Below the pieces are notes generated by a model. That model searched no databases. It was not told where the DNA came from and was given only the letters and a program-made list of their open reading frames with translations. From positions 1 through 64,000 of the forward strand of contig ONIP01000024.1 of assembly GCA_900317955.1 (NCBI GenBank): a stretch of 64,000 nucleotides of DNA. The letters are read 5' to 3'. The first letter of the stretch is position 1. Every line of letters starts with the position of its first letter. This document shows, one piece after another, positions 17,845 through 25,634 of this stretch. The stretch comes from an uncultured Bacteroidales bacterium. GTDB lineage: Bacteria; Bacteroidota; Bacteroidia; Bacteroidales; P3. The position numbers and the translations under genes are program-made.

Positions 17845-18732
17845 TTAGCCTTTCAAGGCCTCGGAGCCGCTGACAATCTCAATGATTTCATTGGTGATTG
17901 CAGCCTGGCGGGCTTTGTTGTAGCTGAGGCGCAATTCTTTGAGGAGTTCGGTGGCATTGTCGGTGGCTTTCTGCATGGCGTTCATACGGGCGCCGTGTTC
18001 GGAGGCCAGGGAGTCGAGGATGACACGATAGAAATGCGACCTAAGGGTGAGGGGAATCATCTGGCGGAGAATCTCCTCTTTGGAGGGTTCGTAGATGTAA
18101 TCGTTTGCCATACGTTTGTCGGCAGCCTTGGATGAGGTGTCGGGCACGATGGGGAGGAACTGTTCGGTGCTGAGTATTTGCACCAAAGAGTTTTTGAATT
18201 GGTTATAGATTAACTCTACGCGGTCGTATTTCTTGTCGCAGAATTGCTGCATGATGTCGTCGGCCAAAGTGGCAACGGAATCGAATGAGGCGTTGTCGAG
18301 GAGTGTGTCGTAGGAGCCTACAACATTGTCGAAGCGTTTGCCGAAGAACTCGCTACAGCGTTTGCCAATGGTAATCATAGCAAGGCGGGCGGGTTGGTCG
18401 GAGGTGGCATTGGAGCGGTAGTACTCTATGCGAGCCTGAGCTTGTTTGATGACGTTGCTGTTGAAGGCGCCGCAGAGTCCTTTGTTGGACGTGACGACGA
18501 CAAGGAGGACGTTTTCAAGGCGCCGCACTTCGTGGTAAGGGGTCTGGATGCCGTCGCCGGTATCAATATCAGCGGCTATGGTTCCGAGCTGGTTAGCATA
18601 GGGACGCATGCCGACGATAGCGTTCTGGGCACGGCGGAACTTGGCAGCGGAGACCATCTTCATGGCAGAAGTGATTTGCTGCGTGGAGCTGACCGAGGCG
18701 ATACGTGTGCGGACTTCTTTTAAGTTTGCCAT
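17845..18732 (-). CDS. atpG: ATP synthase F1 subunit gamma
   Basis: 295 residues; the rotating central stalk of F1Fo ATP synthase. The N-terminus MANLKEVRTRIASVSSTQQITSAMKMVSAAKFRRAQ is the conserved first coiled-coil helix, LVVVTSNKGLCGAFNSNV is the central motif, and the C-terminal helix (MNAMQKATDNATELLKELRLSYNKARQAAITNEIIEI) contains the usual signature. It is the last cistron of this atp cluster, six bases after atpA, and the terminator follows. Confidence 0.97.
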   Translation of the reverse strand: MANLKEVRTRIASVSSTQQITSAMKMVSAAKFRRAQNAIVGMRPYANQLGTIAADIDTGDGIQTPYHEVRRLENVLLVVVTSNKGLCGAFNSNVIKQAQARIEYYRSNATSDQPARLAMITIGKRCSEFFGKRFDNVVGSYDTLLDNASFDSVATLADDIMQQFCDKKYDRVELIYNQFKNSLVQILSTEQFLPIVPDTSSKAADKRMANDYIYEPSKEEILRQMIPLTLRSHFYRVILDSLASEHGARMNAMQKATDNATELLKELRLSYNKARQAAITNEIIEIVSGSEALKG

Positions 18733-18738
18733 AATGGA

Positions 18739-20319
18739 TTATTTTGCATATTTCTCGGCCATGTCGAGGGCGACATTTTTGAGGATGTCGAGGTCTTGGT
18801 CGACAAGTTTGCCGTTGCGGAGATTTTCGAGGACGGGGGCGTGGTTCTGATGGAGGAAGAAAAGGAACTCGCTTTCAAAGTTGTGGACTTTGTTGACAGG
18901 GACTTTCTGAAGGAGACCTTTTGTTCCGCAGAAGATGATGGCCACCTGGTCTTCGACGGGCATGGGGCTGTATTGCGGCTGTTTGAGGATTTCGACATTG
19001 CGGGCACCTTTGTCGAGCACAGCCTTGGTGGCGGCGTCGAGGTCAGAGCCGAATTTGGAGAAGGCTTCAAGTTCACGATATTGTGCCTGGTCGAGTTTAA
19101 GGGTACCGGCAATCTTTTTCATGGACTTGATTTGAGCCTTACCACCGACACGCGACACAGAGATACCGACGTTGATGGCGGGACGGATACCGGAGTTGAA
19201 AAGGTTGGTTTCAAGGAATATCTGTCCGTCGGTAATGGAGATGACGTTGGTGGGGATGTATGCCGAAACGTCGCCTGCCTGGGTTTCGATGATGGGCAGG
19301 GCGGTGAGGGAGCCGCCACCCTTGACTTTGTCTTTGAGGCAAGCGGGGAGGTCGTTCATCTGGCGGGCGATGTCATCGCTCTGGATGATGCGGGCGGCAC
19401 GTTCGAGCAGACGACTGTGGAGGTAGAACACATCGCCGGGGTAGGCTTCACGTCCGGGCGGGCGACGGAGAAGGAGGGAGACTTCGCGGTAGGCCACGGC
19501 TTGTTTACTGAGGTCGTCGTAGATGACGAGGGCGTTGCGGCCGGTGTCGCGGAAGTACTCGCCGATAGCAGCACCAGCGAAGGGTGCATAGAACTGCATG
19601 GCGGCAGGGTCGGAGGCGGTGGCGGCTACGACGATAGTGTAGTCCATGGCACCTTTTTCCTCGAGATTTTTGACCAGATTGGCGACGGTGGAGCCTTTTT
19701 GTCCACAGGCTACATAGATGCAGTAGACGGGGTCGCCGGCGTCATAGAAGTTCTTTTGATTGATGATGGTATCGATGGCGATGGCTGTTTTACCCGTTTG
19801 GCGGTCGCCGATGATGAGTTCGCGCTGGCCACGGCCAATGGGAATCATGGAGTCGATGGCTTTGATACCGGTTTGAAGTGGTTGTTCGACGGGCTGGCGG
19901 AAGATGACACCAGGTGCTTTGCGCTCGATGGGCATTTCGAAGAGTTCGCCTTCGATGGCGCCTTTACCGTCGATGGGTTCGCCGATGGTGTTGATAACAC
20001 GTCCGACAAGGCCTTCGCCCACACGGATGGAGGCGATGCGTTTGGTGCGTTTGACCGAGTCGCCTTCGTTGATGGTGCTGGCTTCGGCCAACATGACGAC
20101 ACCGACATTGTCTTCTTCGAGGTTCTGGACAATGCCTTGTTCACCGGAAGCGAACTCAACAAGTTCGCCGGCCTGCGCATTGTTAAGGCCATAGACGCGG
20201 GCAATGCCGTCGCCTACGGTGAGAACAGTACCGACCTCTTCAAGGGCAACGTCGAGGTTGACGTCGGCCAGTTGTTTTTTCAGAATCGCCGATACTTCAG
20301 CAGGTTTAATTTCTGACAT
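18739..20319 (-). CDS. atpA: ATP synthase F1 subunit alpha
   Basis: 526 residues; the regulatory nucleotide-binding subunit of F1. Walker A is GDRQTGKTA, and the [17 protein letters not shown] segment is the family signature. Other landmarks are [21 protein letters not shown] and the catalytic-arginine region around ISVSRVG. Length is typical. It lies between atpH and atpG, with 21-base and 6-base gaps. Confidence 0.97.
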   Translation of the reverse strand: MSEIKPAEVSAILKKQLADVNLDVALEEVGTVLTVGDGIARVYGLNNAQAGELVEFASGEQGIVQNLEEDNVGVVMLAEASTINEGDSVKRTKRIASIRVGEGLVGRVINTIGEPIDGKGAIEGELFEMPIERKAPGVIFRQPVEQPLQTGIKAIDSMIPIGRGQRELIIGDRQTGKTAIAIDTIINQKNFYDAGDPVYCIYVACGQKGSTVANLVKNLEEKGAMDYTIVVAATASDPAAMQFYAPFAGAAIGEYFRDTGRNALVIYDDLSKQAVAYREVSLLLRRPPGREAYPGDVFYLHSRLLERAARIIQSDDIARQMNDLPACLKDKVKGGGSLTALPIIETQAGDVSAYIPTNVISITDGQIFLETNLFNSGIRPAINVGISVSRVGGKAQIKSMKKIAGTLKLDQAQYRELEAFSKFGSDLDAATKAVLDKGARNVEILKQPQYSPMPVEDQVAIIFCGTKGLLQKVPVNKVHNFESEFLFFLHQNHAPVLENLRNGKLVDQDLDILKNVALDMAEKYAK

Positions 20320-20340
20320 ATAATTAATGTATTAGTTATT

Positions 20341-20898
20341 TCACAATTTGCTCTCGTAGACGTTCTTCTCGAACTGCTGACGGAGTTTACGCAGTTTGTT
20401 GCTAAGACGGGCATCGTAGATGTTGTTGTCGAACTGCATAGCAAAACCGCCGATGATGCGGGGGTCGGTTTTGGTGATGAGTTCTACCTCCTTGCCGGTG
20501 TGGCGGGCAATGGTTTGGGAGACCAAGTCGGTGATGGACTGATCCACCTCTTCGGCAGTGACGAGTTCGGAGAGGACGATGTTGTGGCTCTCGCGATAGA
20601 GGTCAAGGTAGGAACTGCTGATGCCGCGCAGGTTGACGGAACGGTTCTTGTGGACGACGAAATCGAGGAATGCCAGCGTGGTGGTGCTGACATGCTCTGC
20701 AAAGAGGTCGCGAACGATGGCGGCCTTTTTGGACATTTTGATTTCGGGGTTGCGGAAGATGACGTTCAGCTCGCGGTTTTGGGAACTGACTTGGTGGACA
20801 AGACGCATGTCGGTGGCGACAAGTTCTTGTTCGCCGCGATCACCGGCCAACATGAAGAGAGCCTTGGCGTAATTGATATTTATTCTATAGTCTTGCAC
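20341..20898 (-). CDS. atpH: ATP synthase F1 subunit delta
   Basis: 185 residues; the stator component linking F1 to subunit b. It fits the OSCP/delta family by length, gene position, the N-terminal INYAKALFMLA segment, and the C-terminal IIGGFAMQFDNNIYDARLSNKLRKLRQQF, where the GG-x-x-x-x-x-DN..D.S....L pattern is the family hallmark. It sits 91 bases after atpF and just before atpA. Confidence 0.94.
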   Translation of the reverse strand: MQDYRININYAKALFMLAGDRGEQELVATDMRLVHQVSSQNRELNVIFRNPEIKMSKKAAIVRDLFAEHVSTTTLAFLDFVVHKNRSVNLRGISSSYLDLYRESHNIVLSELVTAEEVDQSITDLVSQTIARHTGKEVELITKTDPRIIGGFAMQFDNNIYDARLSNKLRKLRQQFEKNVYESKL

Positions 20899-20989
20899 GA
20901 TAGGGTCTTTCTATATTGGATAAATTCAAGAGATAAGGTTGCCACCCGATGAGGGGACTGAAGGCAATTGCCGCGAAAAGCGAAAGAGA

Positions 20990-21490
20990 TTAATTGAGAT
21001 GGATTTCGTCGAGTTCGCGATGGATGATGCCGTCGGCCTTTTGCTTGTCGGAGAGTTCGGCTTTCATCAGTTTTTCGGCAATGTCAATAGAGAGGGAAGC
21101 GATTTGATTCTTTAGGTCGTGCATAGCCTTGAGTTTCTCATAGTTGATGCTCTCGCGGGCGTTCTCGACAATACGGTCGGCTTCTTCGGTGGCTTTAATA
21201 CGGGCATCCTCGATAATCTTATCGCTAGTGAGGCGGGCGTTGCGAAGGAGCTCGTCGCGCTGGATTTTGGCTTCGCGAAGGAGGTCTTCGTTGTGGGCTG
21301 TGAGCTGACGCATTTCCTCGCGGGCCTTTTCGGCGGCGTTAAGGGAGTCGGCAATGGCTTTTTCGCGTTTGTTGAGAGCTTTGAGGAGCATAGGCCAGCC
21401 CCATTTGCCAAGGATGAATACCAGCACACCAAAGGAGACTAACATCCAGAAGAATGTGCCTAAGCCGGGATTAATAAGCGGGTTGTTCAT
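20990..21490 (-). CDS. atpF: ATP synthase Fo subunit b
   Basis: 166 residues; the peripheral stalk. One N-terminal membrane helix (TFFWMLVSFGVLVFILGKWGWPMLLKAL, with the usual GW-P boundary) is followed by a long charged coiled coil. The start NNPLINPGLGTFFWM is typical of Bacteroidota. It follows atpE after a 95-base spacer containing a strong hairpin. Confidence 0.95.
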   Translation of the reverse strand: MNNPLINPGLGTFFWMLVSFGVLVFILGKWGWPMLLKALNKREKAIADSLNAAEKAREEMRQLTAHNEDLLREAKIQRDELLRNARLTSDKIIEDARIKATEEADRIVENARESINYEKLKAMHDLKNQIASLSIDIAEKLMKAELSDKQKADGIIHRELDEIHLN

Positions 21491-21536
21491 TTATACGTAA
21501 TTTGATGATTCAAGATAGGAAAGATGTTGGAGAAAG

Positions 21537-21565
21537 GGATGTTGGCGCCAATCGCGCCAACATCC
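21537..21565 (-). other. Hairpin in the atpE-atpF intercistronic spacer
   Basis: A perfect 12-bp inverted repeat, GGATGTTGGCGC (21537-21548) and GCGCCAACATCC (21554-21565), loop CAATC; the outer bases GAAAG/CTTTC can extend it past a one-base bulge. No T-run follows on the reverse strand, so it is unlikely to be a simple terminator. It starts about 20 bases after the atpE stop, and a role in mRNA stability or partial termination is inferred. Confidence 0.7.
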
Positions 21566-21585
21566 TTTCCGATGACGTCGGATAC

Positions 21586-21840
21586 TTACTTGAGGACGAC
21601 CAGCAAGCAGACAACCACTGCGAAGAAGGCAACACCTTCGACGAGTGCGGCGGCAATGATCATGGTGGAGCGGATGTCGCCACCAGCTTCGGGCTGACGA
21701 GCCATGCCTTCCATAGCACCTTGACCAATTTTACCAATGCCGAGTCCAGCACCGATGGTGGCCAGACCTGCTCCGACGGCTGCACCGAAATAGCCCCAGG
21801 CCATTTGAGCAGCAGCTTGTAATAAAATGAGTAATGACAT
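21586..21840 (-). CDS. atpE: ATP synthase Fo subunit c
   Basis: 84 residues; the proteolipid that forms the rotor ring. Two membrane helices are joined by the polar loop GQGAMEGMARQPEA. The ion-binding carboxylate is Glu68 in the second helix (AALVEGVAFFAVVV). The helix-2 residue after Glu is Gly and not Ser, and no ES-T sodium-type signature is seen, which favours protons, although this is an inference. It is the first gene of the cluster; atpB (subunit a), usually just upstream, is absent. Confidence 0.95.
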   Translation of the reverse strand: MSLLILLQAAAQMAWGYFGAAVGAGLATIGAGLGIGKIGQGAMEGMARQPEAGGDIRSTMIIAAALVEGVAFFAVVVCLLVVLK

Positions 21841-21896
21841 AGTTGTTTTTTTTATGTGATTTATTAATGTATTTTTATGTATTTCAGCATTGTAAA

Positions 21897-21945
21897 CCTA
21901 TTCAAAAACAGGGGGTACAATCCCATTTTTGAATAGGCAAAATTA
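21897..21945 (-). promoter_or_regulatory. atpE promoter overlapping a perfect inverted repeat
   Basis: Reverse strand: a TTG about 20 bases upstream, then TAATTTTGC (21937-21945). Directly after it lies the inverted repeat CCTATTCAAAAA / TTTTTGAATAGG (arms 21926-21937 and 21897-21908), with inner GGG/CCC pairing also possible. The predicted start site falls inside the distal arm, so the repeat is either an operator or a hairpin at the extreme 5' end of the atp mRNA. The remainder to 22136 shows no gene. Confidence 0.6.
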
Positions 21946-22136
21946 GACAAAATATTTCACTTACACAAGTTTTTAACACTTGATTTCTTAATTTTTTTTT
22001 ACAATAAACTGATTTGCAGACTGGTTGCAGTTGCTTTTTTTTGAAGGAGGCAACTATTTGAAACCGAATAGGACACAACGCAGAGACACACTATTGGAAA
22101 GTGGGCAACGAGTGTGATGGTTGGGCAAGCAATAGA

Positions 22137-23306
22137 CTACGCAAGAGCCTGGCTTATACGGTCAAGGCATTCGTGGAGGACGGACTGTGGGCAGCCCAAA
22201 TTGATTCTGAAACAGCCGCGATATTGTGAGCCACCAAACGTGGTGCCGTCGTTGAGAGCCACCTTGGCATGATTGACAAGACGGTCAACGAGTTGTTCGT
22301 GCGAAAGACCGAGACCATTGAAATCGAGCCAAGCCAGATAGGAAGCCTCAGGGAGCACGGACTTCACCGAAGGCAGATGGCGACTGAGATAGTCGTTAAG
22401 AAAAGCGACATTAGACTGGAGATACTGGAGCATTTGATGCAGCCAGTCTTCACCGTGGGTGAAAGCGGCTTCGGCACCGACATAGGCAAAGATGTTGCCA
22501 CCAGCAACTTCGTAGCCGTCGAGATAGCCGAAGAAACGTTTGCGGAGGGTTTCGTTGGGACAGTAGCAGACAGAACTCCCGAGGCCAGCCATATTGAAAG
22601 TTTTGCTGGGAGCCATGAAGGTGATGGAGATGTCGCGCGCGTGCTGGCTGACAGTGCTAAAGCTGACATGTTTATGTCCCGGGAGTGTGAGGTCGGCATG
22701 TATTTCGTCGGCGATGACATTGACATTATTACGGTAGCAGATGTCGGCTAGTTTATAGAGAACCTCTTCGCCCCAGACGGTGCCACCAGGGTTGTGTGGG
22801 TTGGAGAGAATCATCCACTGACATTGATGCGCCCGCCATTCAAGGTCTTCAAAATCAATAGCGAAACGGCCATCAACTATTTTGAGAGGGCTGCACACCA
22901 ACTGGCGGTGCCCGCTTTGGGGAAGGTTGAGGAATGGAGGGTAGACAGGAGTGGTAACTAAAATCCCATCTGTTGGTTGTGTAAGTGCCTGCAACACGAA
23001 GGAAATGCCTGAAACAATGCCGGGGATGAAGTGCAACTCCTGCCGAGACGACTCTATATTATAATGATTACGGAGCCAATTCTGGATACACGTCCAATAG
23101 CTTTCGGGGGGATAGGCGTAACCGAGCACCTCATGAGTGCAACGGTTGCGAAGTGCTTCCATTATGAAATCAGGTGTGCGGAAATCCATATCGGCCACCC
23201 ACATGGGCATGAGGTCGTCACGACCGAAGAACTGGTTCAGTGCGTCGTGTTTGATACAGTTGGTCCCTTTGCGTGGGATTAGTTCATCAAAATTGTATCG
23301 TTTCAT
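22137..23306 (-). CDS. PatB/MalY-type PLP-dependent aminotransferase / C-S lyase
   Basis: 389 residues, fold type I PLP enzyme. The opening segment MPMWVADMDFRTPDFI is the hallmark of the MalY/PatB branch, whose members act as cystathionine beta-lyases. SNPHNPGG, ADEIHADLTLPGHKH and the PLP lysine in MAPSKTFNMAGL are visible, with a C-terminal substrate-binding arginine in FRINLGCP. It likely cleaves C-S bonds of cystathionine or cysteine; transaminase activity is possible. It is a single reverse-strand gene between nadB and the atp cluster. Confidence 0.9.
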   Translation of the reverse strand: MKRYNFDELIPRKGTNCIKHDALNQFFGRDDLMPMWVADMDFRTPDFIMEALRNRCTHEVLGYAYPPESYWTCIQNWLRNHYNIESSRQELHFIPGIVSGISFVLQALTQPTDGILVTTPVYPPFLNLPQSGHRQLVCSPLKIVDGRFAIDFEDLEWRAHQCQWMILSNPHNPGGTVWGEEVLYKLADICYRNNVNVIADEIHADLTLPGHKHVSFSTVSQHARDISITFMAPSKTFNMAGLGSSVCYCPNETLRKRFFGYLDGYEVAGGNIFAYVGAEAAFTHGEDWLHQMLQYLQSNVAFLNDYLSRHLPSVKSVLPEASYLAWLDFNGLGLSHEQLVDRLVNHAKVALNDGTTFGGSQYRGCFRINLGCPQSVLHECLDRISQALA

Positions 23307-23347
23307 TAATTGCTACTAAGTGTATGGAAGTAATTAAACAATGGGAA

Positions 23348-23367
23348 GCCTTGTCATGCGACAAGGC
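23348..23367 (-). terminator. Hairpin between nadB and the aminotransferase gene
   Basis: Perfect 8-bp stem GCCTTGTC / GACAAGGC with a four-base loop, 26 bases after the nadB stop. The reverse-strand tract that follows (TTCCCATTGTTTAATT) is only moderately T-rich, so termination may be incomplete. Confidence 0.5.
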
Positions 23368-23392
23368 AGGCACGTTGCGAAATTGTCATGAA

Positions 23393-24979
23393 TTATTTTG
23401 TAGGACGTTCGTTGTTCTCACCGACCAAATCGATTGAGTAATGGAGACCCACATTTTGACGACGGTTGCGAGCCATCTTAATAATAAGGTAGGAGCAAGC
23501 GATAAGATTGCGCAACTCGCTGAGTTCCTCTGTGAGAACAGAACGGTTGTAAAGGTCTTCCGTCTCGCGGAAAATGAGGTTCAGCCTGTCGAAAGCCCGT
23601 TGCAGGCGAAGGTCGCTACGGACGATGCCGACATAGTTCCACATGAGTTCCTGCAACTCGCGCTTGGTCTGGGTGATTAGTACCATTTCTTCGTTGAGAA
23701 CCATACCGTCGGCGTTCCAATCAGGAACCTGGTTGCAGATGGTGCGTGTCTTGACGCGTTCGATGGCACTTTGCGCAGCATTGTGAGCATAAACGACGGC
23801 TTCGAGCAGAGAGTTGCTTGCCAGACGGTTGCCACCGTGAAGCCCCGTGCAAGAGCACTCGCCTGCGGCATATAGATGGTGGATGGAAGACTCGCCGTTG
23901 CGGTCTACTTTGATTCCTCCACATTGATAGTGTGCCGCCGGACGGATAGGTATCATATCCTTGGTGATATTGATGCCCAGTTCCAAGCATTTGGCATAGA
24001 TTGTCGGGAAGCCGTTGATGAGTTCGTTTTTGTCAATGCCACGGGCATCGAGATAAAGATGGTCGACACCCGCAATCTTCATTTCGTTGTCAATAGCACG
24101 AGCCACAATATCGCGCGGGGCAAGCGAGAGTCGTTTGTCATATTTATGCATAAACTCGTTGCCCTTGAAGTCTTTCAATATAGCACCGGCACCACGCATC
24201 GCCTCGGTAATAAGAAAGGCGGGCTTCTCGGCTGGATTATATAGCGATGTGGGATGGAACTGCATGAATTCCAAATCGCTCAGCACACCACGAGCACGGT
24301 GTACCATAGCCACACCATCGCCTGTAGAGACAATCGGCGTGGTAGTGGTGGTGTAGACATTGCCCATGCCTCCTGTTGCCAAAAGGGTTACCTTTGCCAA
24401 ATAGGTATCAATGACATTGGTACGGCAGTCTAGGGCATACACTCCATAACATTCTATATCGGGGGTATGCTTGGTAACCCGTTGACCCAAATGGTGCTGG
24501 GTAATAATATCTATAGCAAATTGATTCTCTTTCAGCTCGATATTAGGGTGGTTGTGAACGGCTTCAAGCAATCCGCGTTCTATTTCGGCACCCGTGTTGT
24601 CCTTGTGGTGCAGAATACGGAACTCGGAATGGCCTCCTTCACGGTGAAGGTCAAAACGGTCACCTGCAACGCTTTTGTCGAAATTGACTCCGTATTGTAC
24701 CAACTCCTTGATACGAGCCGGAGCCTCACGGATAGTCATTTCGACCACTTCACGGTCGCAGATGCCGTCACCTGCAATCAAAGTGTCCTGTATATGTTTA
24801 TCGAAGCTGTCACTGTCGTACATGACAGCGGCAATGCCACCTTGGGCATAGCGTGTAGAGCCTTCGGCTGCTTCGCCTTTACTCAACACGCATACTTTTC
24901 CGTAGGGAGCAACCTTGAGTGCGAAACTCAATCCGGCAATGCCAGACCCTACAACCAGAAAATCAACTTCGTATCTCAT
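23393..24979 (-). CDS. nadB: L-aspartate oxidase
   Basis: 528 residues; an FAD enzyme that makes iminoaspartate for NAD synthesis. The N-terminal dinucleotide motif is VVGSGIAGLSFALKV, followed by GSTRYAQGGIAAVM, the REGGHSEFRILHHKDNTG catalytic region, FMQFHPTSLY, and the C-terminal FAD contact AAGECSCTGLHGGNRLASNSLLE. These separate it from succinate dehydrogenase flavoproteins. nadA and nadC are not in the window. It starts 28 bases after a small membrane protein gene on the same strand. Confidence 0.95.
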   Translation of the reverse strand: MRYEVDFLVVGSGIAGLSFALKVAPYGKVCVLSKGEAAEGSTRYAQGGIAAVMYDSDSFDKHIQDTLIAGDGICDREVVEMTIREAPARIKELVQYGVNFDKSVAGDRFDLHREGGHSEFRILHHKDNTGAEIERGLLEAVHNHPNIELKENQFAIDIITQHHLGQRVTKHTPDIECYGVYALDCRTNVIDTYLAKVTLLATGGMGNVYTTTTTPIVSTGDGVAMVHRARGVLSDLEFMQFHPTSLYNPAEKPAFLITEAMRGAGAILKDFKGNEFMHKYDKRLSLAPRDIVARAIDNEMKIAGVDHLYLDARGIDKNELINGFPTIYAKCLELGINITKDMIPIRPAAHYQCGGIKVDRNGESSIHHLYAAGECSCTGLHGGNRLASNSLLEAVVYAHNAAQSAIERVKTRTICNQVPDWNADGMVLNEEMVLITQTKRELQELMWNYVGIVRSDLRLQRAFDRLNLIFRETEDLYNRSVLTEELSELRNLIACSYLIIKMARNRRQNVGLHYSIDLVGENNERPTK

Positions 24980-25007
24980 TTCAATTCCGCCAAAGGCATT
25001 GAAAGGC

Positions 25008-25448
25008 CTACATCACGGTAGTGTGAGTCGAAACAAAATAGATAGCTATTATCAATGCTATAACTCCAGCGATGAAAAGAATTGTAAGAATCGTGGTGCT
25101 GTATTTCCAGAATTTTTGCAATTCACGAAGGAAACCCACAACAGGATAGAGTTCCTGACTTATTTTCACTTGGTTGGCTTCTTTTACAGCACGACGCATG
25201 TACATAACTGAGGGAACCAAAGCGGCAGCAAAGAATATCACTGCAACACCTCCGAGACCGATGATATTATCTAAATAATAAGGATTATTATCATCCATCA
25301 AGTTGCTTATATAAAGCATAAAGATACCTCCTACCACCATAAACAATACACACAAGAATGTAACAATCGAAAATACATTTAACTTCCTACCCAGTCGGGC
25401 AACATACATTCTGCTATTTTTCAACAGGATAACTTCATTTTCTTCCAT
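25008..25448 (-). CDS. Small multi-helix membrane protein
   Basis: 146 residues with three probable transmembrane segments (VTFLCVLFMVVGGIFMLYI; IIGLGGVAVIFFAAALVPSVMY; TILTILFIAGVIALIIAIYF) separated by a charged amphipathic stretch. It resembles the DUF5362-like proteins of Bacteroidota, but this is from memory and only a weak match. It is directly upstream of nadB and has a good promoter, so the two are probably co-transcribed. Confidence 0.7.
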   Translation of the reverse strand: MEENEVILLKNSRMYVARLGRKLNVFSIVTFLCVLFMVVGGIFMLYISNLMDDNNPYYLDNIIGLGGVAVIFFAAALVPSVMYMRRAVKEANQVKISQELYPVVGFLRELQKFWKYSTTILTILFIAGVIALIIAIYFVSTHTTVM

Positions 25449-25471
25449 ATGATAACATTATTTTTCTTAAT

Positions 25472-25480
25472 GCAAATATA
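25472..25480 (-). promoter_or_regulatory. Promoter -7 element of the small membrane protein/nadB unit
   Basis: Reverse strand TATATTTGC, 24 bases before the ATG at 25448. A -33 TTTG is not evident. Confidence 0.55.
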
Positions 25481-25616
25481 ACACTTATTTTCAATATAGA
25501 TAAAAAAACTTGAATAAAAATCATTTTTTTATCATATTCAACAGGTTGAGAAGGGATGGATGCCGCCATCGCTTCTACAAAAACAGCCAAATCCTTTTTA
25601 TGTAGATTATTTTTTG

Positions 25617-25625
25617 TATTTTTGC
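25617..25625 (+). promoter_or_regulatory. Promoter -7 element of the histidine kinase operon
   Basis: TATTTTTGC ends nine bases before the ATG at 25635, which fixes that ATG as the start and implies a very short leader. Confidence 0.6.
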
Positions 25626-25634
25626 ACATCGAAT

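Noticed and set aside
18796..20316. 506-codon open frame opposite atpA
   Set aside because: Antisense shadow of a fully conserved atpA in an operon on the other strand.
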